Positions 58,064 to 64,000 of a stretch of DNA of 64,000 nucleotides are shown piece after piece (position 1 is the stretch's first letter; each line of letters starts with the position of its first letter). The notes under the pieces are model-generated. The model was not told where the DNA came from. It did no database searches and saw nothing but the letters and a program-made list of their open reading frames with translations. Where the stretch lies: positions 62,001 to 126,000 of the forward strand of contig NZ_CP086253.1 of assembly GCF_003382565.3 (NCBI RefSeq), in the 5' to 3' direction. The position numbers and the translations under genes were made by a program. This DNA comes from Pectobacterium aquaticum (GTDB lineage Bacteria > Pseudomonadota > Gammaproteobacteria > Enterobacterales > Enterobacteriaceae).

Positions 58064-59254
58064 ATGGCCATTGAAGGGTTGTTAGCGCACCGCATCGCTC
58101 GGTTAAAAAGTTCCGCCATCCGTGAACTGCTGAAACACAGCAAGATGGAAAATATTATCTCGCTGGCTGGCGGGATTCCGTCAGATGCATTATTTGATTT
58201 CGAAGGGCTAAGCCAGGCCACGCAGTTAGCGATTACCGAACAGCCGAAAACGGCATTCCAGTATGGTTTAACCGAAGGAAGCGGCGTGCTGCGCGATCGC
58301 ATTGCCGAACTGTGTGCCGTACGCGGCGTAAAAACGCGCGGTGACGATATTGTCGTGACGGCCGGTTCACAGCAGGCGCTTGACCTGATCATGCGTGCGA
58401 TGGTCGATCCGGGCGACGTGTTCGTCGTTGAACGCCCGACTTATCTGGCGGCGCTGCAAACGCTGGAACTGGCGCAGGCGCAGGTGATGTCGGTGTCGTC
58501 CGATGCCGACGGCATGGTCGTTGATGAGCTGGAAGAGCTGTTGAAGAAACAGCGTATCAAAGGCGTTTATATCGTTCCGAACTTCGGTAACCCGAGCGGC
58601 GTTACGCTGAGCTATGAACGTCGCCTGAAATTGATTCAACTGGCGGAGCGCTACGGTTTTGTCATTATCGAAGACGATCCCTATGGCGAGTTACGCTTCA
58701 CCGAAGAGCGCAACCCGACGCTGTTCCAACTGGCGCAGGAGCAATTGGGCAGCACCGAATATGTGCTGTATACCTCTACGTTCTCGAAGGTGCTGGCGCC
58801 GGGATTACGTCTCGGCTGGGCGATTCTGCCGGATTGGCTGTTGCACAAAGTCGCGATTATCAAACAGGCCGCTGACCTGCATGCCAGCGCGCTGTCGCAG
58901 ACCGTCGCGGAATGCTATCTGGGGTTGGGACGTCTGGATACGCAGATCGAGAAAATTCGCCACGCGTATAAGCACAAAGGCGAACTGCTGGCAAAACTGG
59001 TCGAGAAGGAACTGGGTGATGTGATCACCTTCAACCAACCGAAAGGTGGGATGTTCCTGTGGGCGAAGTTCCGTCAGGACGATTTCAACACGACGGAATG
59101 GCTGAAGAAGACGCTGGAGCAGGGCGTTGTTTTCGTGCCAGGTGAGTTCTTCTTCCCAGACAATATCGATTACTCAACGCTGCGTCTGTCCTTTGCGACG
59201 GCTACGGATGAGCAAATGCATGAAGCGGTAGCACGCCTGCGTCGGGCGCTGTAA
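58064..59254 (+). CDS. PLP-dependent aminotransferase, class I/II (LysN/2-aminoadipate aminotransferase-like)
   Basis: A cytosolic 396-residue fold-type I aminotransferase without a DNA-binding domain, of the LysN/MocR-relative branch. It has ISLAGGIPSDALF (31-43), AGSQQALDLIMRAMVDPGD, PNFGNPSGVT (172-181), EDDPYGELRF (203-212) and the PLP lysine in TSTFSKVLAPGLRLGW (Lys242), plus a C-terminal arginine in LRLSFA. Relatives act on 2-aminoadipate, leucine or aromatic amino acids with 2-oxoglutarate. Its place 128 bases after livF suggests use of branched-chain amino acids, but this is inference. The hairpin between them may or may not separate transcription. Confidence 0.82.
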   Translation: MAIEGLLAHRIARLKSSAIRELLKHSKMENIISLAGGIPSDALFDFEGLSQATQLAITEQPKTAFQYGLTEGSGVLRDRIAELCAVRGVKTRGDDIVVTAGSQQALDLIMRAMVDPGDVFVVERPTYLAALQTLELAQAQVMSVSSDADGMVVDELEELLKKQRIKGVYIVPNFGNPSGVTLSYERRLKLIQLAERYGFVIIEDDPYGELRFTEERNPTLFQLAQEQLGSTEYVLYTSTFSKVLAPGLRLGWAILPDWLLHKVAIIKQAADLHASALSQTVAECYLGLGRLDTQIEKIRHAYKHKGELLAKLVEKELGDVITFNQPKGGMFLWAKFRQDDFNTTEWLKKTLEQGVVFVPGEFFFPDNIDYSTLRLSFATATDEQMHEAVARLRRAL

Positions 59255-59285
59255 TCGCCGATAACGGATTACCCGCTAATGTAAA

Positions 59286-59309
59286 AAGCCGCTGAAGAGT
59301 CAGCGGCTT
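59286..59309. terminator. Hairpin downstream of the aminotransferase gene (copy 1)
   Basis: Perfect 10-bp stem AAGCCGCTGA / TCAGCGGCTT with loop AGAG. On the minus strand it is followed by TTTTTAC, so it is strongest for transcripts coming from the chemoreceptor gene side. An identical hairpin lies at 59473-59496. Confidence 0.7.
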
Positions 59310-59332
59310 GAGGTTGCTGACAAAGTCGTAGA

Positions 59333-59438
59333 GCGGGAATAACGGATAGATCGTAAAGACGCTGTAAACACGTCCCTGTGCGCTCGGATTGCGCCATCCC
59401 TGGCGCAAACGCTTTACTCTTCTATTCCGTTATGCCCG
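59333..59438. repeat. Large palindromic intergenic element
   Basis: Outer imperfect arms CGGGAATAACGG and CCGTTATGCCCG, an inner GTAAAG/CTTTAC pair (59353 and 59412), and a perfect 8-bp hairpin TTGCGCCA / TGGCGCAA at 59389-59408. The nested structure resembles the palindromic repeats scattered between genes in Pectobacterium. It lies between two identical terminator hairpins. Confidence 0.6.
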
Positions 59439-59472
59439 TTTTCATTCGGTAAATAGGTTTGTCAACGGTCTG

Positions 59473-59496
59473 AAGCCGCTGAAGAGTCAGCGGCTT
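59473..59496. terminator. Hairpin downstream of the chemoreceptor gene (copy 2)
   Basis: Same 24 bases as 59286-59309. On the plus strand it is followed by TATTTTG, so it terminates plus-strand transcription best. Confidence 0.7.
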
Positions 59497-59544
59497 TATT
59501 TTGTGTGCTAAGTGGCTTGGGAATCTATCACTTGGCCGCGTTCG

Positions 59545-61215
59545 TTAAAAGGTTTCCCAATTATCACGGCTTGTGCTGCCTGATGTACCCGCCAGAGCCA
59601 GCCTCGGTGCCGTCGGCTTCTTCGCTTGTGATGTCAGCCGTGGTGCTGGCGTTTGAACGCCGCTGATTTTGAACACGCCCATTAATTCCAGCAGCGTTCT
59701 GGCTTGCTCACTCAGGCTGTCTGCGGCGGAGGCGGATTCTTCAACCAGCGCGGCGTTCTGTTGCGTCACCTGATCGAGCTGATTCACCGCATCATTCACC
59801 TGAGCAACGCCCTGTTCCTGCTCGTGCGTGGTCAGGCCAATTTCACTGAGCAGGTTGGCAACATGCTGAGACTTTTCGACGATCTCTTTGATGGTGATGC
59901 CCGCATCGTTAACCTGTTTCTCCCCCATTTCCACGTTGGCCACACTTACGCTAATCAGATCTTTGATTTCACGCGCGGCAGAAGCGGAACGCTGTGCCAG
60001 AGATCGCACTTCACCCGCGACTACGGCGAAGCCACGGCCTTGTTCACCGGCTCTGGCCGCTTCAACGGCAGCATTGAGCGCCAGGATGTTGGTCTGGAAA
60101 GCAATGCTGTCGATGACGCCGATAATATCGCCGATCTTACGTGAGCTGGCGGTGATATCTTCCATGGTACGCACAACGTTATTGACTGCATCGCCGCCTT
60201 TTTGCGCCGTGGTGCTGGCGGAGTGGGCTAGTTCTGTGGCGGTGCGTACGGTCGCAGCGTTCTGCTTCACCGTGGTATTCATTTGTTCCATTGAGGCGGC
60301 GGTTTCCTGAAGATTTGCAGCCTGTTCTTCCGTGCGCTGGCTCAGATCGGTGTTGCCCATCGCAATCTGCGTCGCGCCCGTGGCGATAGATTCGCTGCTC
60401 TGGTGCACTTGACCTACGAGGTTGCTCAGGTTTTGACGCATATCTTCCATCGCCGCCAGCACGCTAGTGGTATCACCATCGCGCAGTTCAATCGCAACGG
60501 CCAGATTCCCTTGTGCAACCTGACGCGTGACTTCCAACGTGTAGGCCGGTTCTCCCCCGAGCTGACGTTTAATGGTTCGAGTTATCCACCATGAAATCAT
60601 TGCGCCCAACACAACAGCAAGCAGAGCGATGATGACCATCAGCGTGCCGGCACGTGTGGCATTCTTTAAGGACTGGTTAGCAGCATCAACCGTAATCTTC
60701 TCTTGCCAACTAACCATGTCATTCAATGCGCTGAAGACGATATCCTGCTTAGCCTGAACGTCGGTTAATAGTAGATCTTGAGCTTCTTTGTTCCTGTGTG
60801 CTATGACCAGTGCGATGGCGCTTGTTATGCTGTCGTTATAGGTTGGCCGTACGCGATCCAGTGCCGCAATCAGTTCCTGTGAATGTTGATCGATAGCGCG
60901 GTCGCGTATTTTTGCGAGTAATGCGTTATTACGGGCGATCATATTGTCGATGTGGGTTTTCTCTTCCTGCATTTTCCGGCTGTCTTCCCGCATCGTCAGG
61001 TTTCTGATGACGATCGCGTTAGTGTTTATGTTGTCTTTAAACTCCTTCATCATCATGAGGTTGGTAATGCGGACCTGCGACAGCAGTTGAATGTTTTCCC
61101 CGAGCTTGTCGAGTTGGATACGGCCAAATACCGCCACCAGAAATCCGATAGCGATGATCAGGGTAAAGCCGATCCCTAGCATTTTACCCAGGCTACTCTT
61201 TTTGATGAGATTCAT
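59545..61215 (-). CDS. Methyl-accepting chemotaxis protein with C-terminal NWETF tether
   Basis: A 556-residue transmembrane chemoreceptor: first helix (MLGIGFTLIIAIGFLVAVFG, about 12-31), periplasmic four-helix-bundle sensor (about 32-190), second helix (about 190-212), HAMP (about 213-265) and the cytoplasmic coiled-coil hairpin. The hairpin's conserved centre contains SIAFQTNILALNAAVEAARA. Methylation helices flank it. The C-terminal pentapeptide NWETF binds CheR and CheB, marking a major receptor. The ligand cannot be read from sequence. The start at 61215 (MNLIKKSSLGKML) has AAGGGA upstream; a longer frame to 61308 is not supported. Confidence 0.93.
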   Translation of the reverse strand: MNLIKKSSLGKMLGIGFTLIIAIGFLVAVFGRIQLDKLGENIQLLSQVRITNLMMMKEFKDNINTNAIVIRNLTMREDSRKMQEEKTHIDNMIARNNALLAKIRDRAIDQHSQELIAALDRVRPTYNDSITSAIALVIAHRNKEAQDLLLTDVQAKQDIVFSALNDMVSWQEKITVDAANQSLKNATRAGTLMVIIALLAVVLGAMISWWITRTIKRQLGGEPAYTLEVTRQVAQGNLAVAIELRDGDTTSVLAAMEDMRQNLSNLVGQVHQSSESIATGATQIAMGNTDLSQRTEEQAANLQETAASMEQMNTTVKQNAATVRTATELAHSASTTAQKGGDAVNNVVRTMEDITASSRKIGDIIGVIDSIAFQTNILALNAAVEAARAGEQGRGFAVVAGEVRSLAQRSASAAREIKDLISVSVANVEMGEKQVNDAGITIKEIVEKSQHVANLLSEIGLTTHEQEQGVAQVNDAVNQLDQVTQQNAALVEESASAADSLSEQARTLLELMGVFKISGVQTPAPRLTSQAKKPTAPRLALAGTSGSTSRDNWETF

Positions 61216-61322
61216 TGTGTCCCTTATTATATGTTGAGAATGAATATGGTTGGTGTCGGCGTGCTTTAAACGTGAAATAGGGGTTGCGCAAATGTATTTA
61301 TTTTGCAAGTACCATCACGTTG

Positions 61323-61382
61323 ATACCCTAAAGACTCGCGTCGCAGAAAGATAAATAAACATGCGACTTGAAGAATGACAGG
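61323..61382. repeat. Palindromic intergenic repeat, copy B
   Basis: Shares TACCCTAAA, the CATGC.(G)CTTGAAG.ATGACAGG end and overall length with copy A at 57950-58009. Arms ACTCGCGTCGCA and TGCGACTTGAAG pair imperfectly. Confidence 0.65.
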
Positions 61383-61916
61383 TATATCCTTTCCCGTAAT
61401 CGTTGCCTGTTTTCCTTGGCTAATAAACTTATCCTAAGTTTACTTTTTCCTGTCACGCTTTCCGGTAAGTAGTCGTCGTGTCTGGTGCGCTAGAACATAG
61501 ACAAATAAGGGTAAATGATGGCGCAGGAGTATAAAAGGTGGCGGTAAAAGCCGCAATATCTCTGTGGGTTAGAGAAAAAATAAACTGCGGTCATGCTGTA
61601 ATGCTAAATTGACAATCATGTTAATAAACGTTGTGGTTATGATTTTTTGCTTATTTATTCAACGCTGAGGGGTGTTTATTTTTTATTCATTCTTTTTTTT
61701 CGAACAACATGATGTTTTTACCTTCATATATTTGATGTTTTTATCATCGAAAATTGCCATTCCTCGTTTTTTATTGATTTTATTCCATCGCGCTTAATAT
61801 AAAACGCATTGCTGTTTTTTCTCTTTATTCATTGTCTTTCCCTATTGAAAGATTTCGCTCGTCATCGTCGATGAGGGTCGGAAAGGTAATGTGAGACGTT
61901 CGGGTCATAACGGGAT

Positions 61917-61944
61917 AAAAAACCGCTGATCGCTCAGCGGTTTT
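61917..61944 (-). terminator. Terminator of the right-hand chemoreceptor gene
   Basis: Perfect 8-bp stem ACCGCTGA / TCAGCGGT, 4-base loop, flanked by A and T runs on both sides. Confidence 0.75.
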
Positions 61945-61963
61945 GGGGGGACTTGGCTGGCTG

Positions 61964-63643
61964 TTAAAAGGTTTCCCAGTTTTGCTTATCGCTTCTCGTG
62001 CTGCTTTTAGGATTAGCGAGAGAGAGTTTGGCGCTGTCAGGCCGTTTCAACGGCGGTGTAATACGCTGTGACGATCCGCCTTCAACGATGAACACTTTCA
62101 TCAGTTCGACCAGACGGGCAGCCTGATCGCTCAGGCTATCGGCGGCAGAAGCGGATTGCTCAACGAGTGCGGCATTCTGCTGCGTGACCTGGTCAAGTTG
62201 GTTCACGGCATCATGAATCTGCGAGACGCCGGATTCTTGCTCCTGCGTAGTGACGCCAATTTCGTTAAGCAGACCCGCAACATTGTGTGCCTGACGTACC
62301 AGCTCTTCAATCGTCGCGCCAGCGCTGTCTACCATGGCGGAACCGGCTTCCACCTTCTCGACGCTGTGGCCGATCAGCTCTTTGATTTCTTTTGCCGCAG
62401 AAGCGGAGCGTTGTGCCAGAGAACGCACTTCACCCGCAACCACCGCAAAACCACGGCCTTGTTCGCCAGCCCGTGCGGCTTCCACCGCGGCGTTGAGCGC
62501 CAGGATGTTGGTCTGGAAGGCGATGCCGTCAATGACGCTAATGATATCGCCAATTTTACGCGAGCTGTCGGTAATCTCTTTCATGGTGACAACGATATTG
62601 CCAACGGCTTTGCCTCCTTTGGCGGCGGTATCGCTGGTGGCCTGCGCCAACTGCGTGGCATTACGTACCGTCTCGGTATTTTGGCGCACGGTCTGGCTTA
62701 TTTCTTCCATTGACGCTGCGGTTTGTTGCAGATTCGCCGCCTGCTCTTCCGTGCGCTGGCTGAGGTCGGTACTGCCTGCGGCAATCTCGCTGGCACCGGT
62801 TGCGATAGATTCGCTGCTCTCACGCACCTGTTCAACAATCCCACTCAGGCTTTTGCGCATACCGTTCATGGCAGCCAGCACGCTGTGGTTGTCGCCGGGG
62901 CGCAGATCGACGCTGACGGCTAGATTTCCCTGCGCAACCTCTTGGGCGATGTGTGCCGCGTAAGCCACCTCACCGCCCAGCAGGTTTTTTATCGTGCGGG
63001 TAATCAAGATGGAGATAAAAATCCCGACGAAGACTGCGAACGCAGCGAACAGCAGCAGCGTATTGCCATCGTCTCTGGCTTTATGCATGGCGTTGGTCGT
63101 CGTTTCCATCGTTTGTTTTTTCTGCAACGCCGTCAGCCCGTCCAGAGCAGCAAAAACTGACGCTTGTGCGGGGGGTAATTCATTGACCATAACTAACGCG
63201 GCCTGCACTTTTTCTTCCGGCACCCCGGAGAGGCTTAATGCAATAGCGTTATTCACCGCTTTCAGATAAACCGGCCGAGCCTGCGTAAGCTGTTCCAGCA
63301 AGGCACGCGCCTCCGGTTCGGCAAGCTGTTTATAGACTTTTTCCAGCGCTTCACTATTACGGGTAATTTGCTGATCTAAAATGCGTTTTTCTTCCTGGAT
63401 ACGCGCGCTGTCTTGTGACAGCCCGATATTACGGACAACACGGGCGACAACCTCAAAGCCACTCTTGGTGTCCTGAATGAGGAGCAGGTTGGTCAGGTTT
63501 TTTTCAGAGAGTGATTCAATATCTTTACCCAGATTGGCGAGATGGACGCGCCCCAGAATGGCAACCATCAGACCGATAATGATGACAGAGGCGAAACCCG
63601 TGCCCAGCATGGCACTAAGTTTCATTTTTGATAGAAAATTCAT
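61964..63643 (-). CDS. Methyl-accepting chemotaxis protein with 4-helix-bundle sensor and NWETF tether
   Basis: A 559-residue chemoreceptor, paralogue of the one at 59545-61215. It has a short cytoplasmic start MNFLSKMKLSAML, first helix (about 13-33), a 4HB_MCP-type periplasmic domain (about 34-190), second helix (about 195-215) and HAMP. The signalling hairpin contains AFQTNILALNAAVEAARAGEQGRGFAVVAGEVR-type sequence, and the tail is NWETF. The cytoplasmic halves of the two receptors are very similar and the sensor domains differ, as expected for duplicated receptors with different ligands. It is transcribed leftward from its own promoter region (63644 onward). Confidence 0.93.
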   Translation of the reverse strand: MNFLSKMKLSAMLGTGFASVIIIGLMVAILGRVHLANLGKDIESLSEKNLTNLLLIQDTKSGFEVVARVVRNIGLSQDSARIQEEKRILDQQITRNSEALEKVYKQLAEPEARALLEQLTQARPVYLKAVNNAIALSLSGVPEEKVQAALVMVNELPPAQASVFAALDGLTALQKKQTMETTTNAMHKARDDGNTLLLFAAFAVFVGIFISILITRTIKNLLGGEVAYAAHIAQEVAQGNLAVSVDLRPGDNHSVLAAMNGMRKSLSGIVEQVRESSESIATGASEIAAGSTDLSQRTEEQAANLQQTAASMEEISQTVRQNTETVRNATQLAQATSDTAAKGGKAVGNIVVTMKEITDSSRKIGDIISVIDGIAFQTNILALNAAVEAARAGEQGRGFAVVAGEVRSLAQRSASAAKEIKELIGHSVEKVEAGSAMVDSAGATIEELVRQAHNVAGLLNEIGVTTQEQESGVSQIHDAVNQLDQVTQQNAALVEQSASAADSLSDQAARLVELMKVFIVEGGSSQRITPPLKRPDSAKLSLANPKSSTRSDKQNWETF

Positions 63644-63949
63644 AATGTTCCTTTATTATTTTTCATTGATTGATGCAGGCTTTACCTTACAGATTGGTCA
63701 TCCTTTACGACAGGTCAGGAATGGGGTGCGCTTCTGATTGCATACTGCGGTATGCCAATTTGCGAGAGCGGGCAGGAGAACGCGTTGTTTCTTACCCAAG
63801 CGATATTATAAAGGCAGAATAAAAACGGGTAGATGCGGAATACGGGAGTAAAAAGGGCGCATTTTTCAGCATAAAGGAGGTATGTACATGCATTATTCAG
63901 TTGATACCAACGGGGAAGCTGCAGCCTCCCCATTGTGAAATTTCACACT
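63644..63949. other. Upstream region of the right-hand chemoreceptor
   Basis: 306 bases with no convincing gene. A hairpin at 63912-63931 and a perfect 14-base palindrome TGTGAAATTTCACA at 63934-63947 lie directly after the partial gene at the window edge. One or both may end its transcript or be a regulator site. Confidence 0.45.
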
Positions 63950-64000
63950 TTACAGCACCAGCGCTATTACAGCACCAGCCACAATGCCCATGTGAAGAGG
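63950..64000 (-). CDS. C-terminal end of an unidentified, probably membrane, protein
   Basis: The last 16 codons before a TAA at 63950-63952 read PLHMGIVAGAVIALVL, a hydrophobic end typical of a transporter helix. The bulk of the gene lies beyond base 64000, so it cannot be named. A palindrome follows it immediately. Low certainty. Confidence 0.35.
   Translation of the reverse strand, partial: PLHMGIVAGAVIALVL

Larger units (their letters stand above)
61216..61963. other. 748-base AT-rich gap between two chemoreceptor genes
   Basis: No gene-like reading frame is seen. It contains palindromic repeat copy B (61323-61382), very AT-rich sequence (61600-61850), and the terminator of the right-hand receptor gene (61917-61944). 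The promoter of the left-hand receptor must lie at 61216-61500; a flagellar sigma-28 promoter was looked for but not convincingly found. Confidence 0.6.

Noticed and set aside
61216..61500. Sigma-28 (FliA) promoter for the left chemoreceptor
   Set aside because: TAAACTT is present on the minus strand near 61440, but no GCCGATAA-like -10 lies at the right distance.
63715..63933. 72-codon minus-strand frame upstream of the right-hand chemoreceptor
   Set aside because: No ribosome site, odd composition and no recognisable similarity; left as intergenic.
1..64000. CRISPR arrays, tRNA/rRNA genes, insertion sequences, prophage
   Set aside because: No regularly spaced repeats, no tRNA cloverleaf or rRNA sequence, no transposase or integrase-like protein was seen. 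tRNA detection by eye is limited, so a dedicated scan would be needed to exclude one fully.

Overview
The window reads as a chromosomal segment of a soft-rot enterobacterium, most likely Pectobacterium. Long stretches follow the E. coli gene order: yhjK-dctA-yhjJ-kdgK-yhjD, then yhhS, then dcrB-yhhQ-tusA-zntA-yhhN-yhhL-rsmD-ftsYEX-rpoH-panM-livKHMGF. Between them lie accessory blocks typical of plant-associated Pectobacteriaceae: type VI secretion genes, a two-partner secreted toxin, sugar-acid catabolism and chemoreceptors. No rRNA, tRNA, CRISPR array, transposase or prophage was seen. The genus is inferred from gene content and remembered protein sequences, not from a database search.

Layout. 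1-1578: a T6SS hcp-vgrG pair, with vgrG cut by the window edge. 2118-6041: avtA, a periplasmic DUF4432 protein and eamA. 6097-11197: an L-galactonate module, lgoD-uxaB divergent from lgoR and lgoT, which together import L-galactonate and take it to D-altronate. 11466-13244: periplasmic gamma-glutamyltransferase. 13294-20647: a tpsB-tpsA-immunity operon (minus strand) with a strong Fur box upstream. TpsA ends in a putative nucleic-acid deaminase toxin domain and its stop codon overlaps the start of the small immunity gene. 20905-25484: an ethanolamine/amino-alcohol locus with permease, APH-type kinase and AraC-type regulator intact, but with its class III aminotransferase-fold gene reduced to three out-of-frame fragments.

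25800-33987: an HmsP/PdeK-like membrane protein without its EAL domain, dctA, yhjJ, kdgK (with a possible KdgR box), yhjD and yhhS. 34085-40464: a T6SS effector island between yhhS and dcrB: vgrG, a DUF4123 adaptor, a Tle1-type lipase and two tandem DUF2931 lipoproteins that are probably its immunity proteins. Duplication scars remain around the lipoproteins. 40954-52588: housekeeping genes for zinc export, tRNA thiolation, queuosine precursor uptake, rRNA methylation, SRP receptor, FtsEX and sigma-32. The rpoH leader carries a sigma-E promoter whose spacer holds a perfect CRP site. 52993-59254: livKHMGF followed by a PLP aminotransferase. 59545-63643: two chemoreceptors ending in the CheR/CheB-binding pentapeptide, with repeated palindromic elements near them.

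The most interesting parts are the iron-linked deaminase toxin-immunity operon, the Tle1 island with duplicated and locally diversified immunity lipoproteins, the shattered amino-alcohol enzyme beside an intact uptake/kinase/regulator set, and the EAL-less HmsP homologue. All functions are assigned by recognition of the translated sequence.
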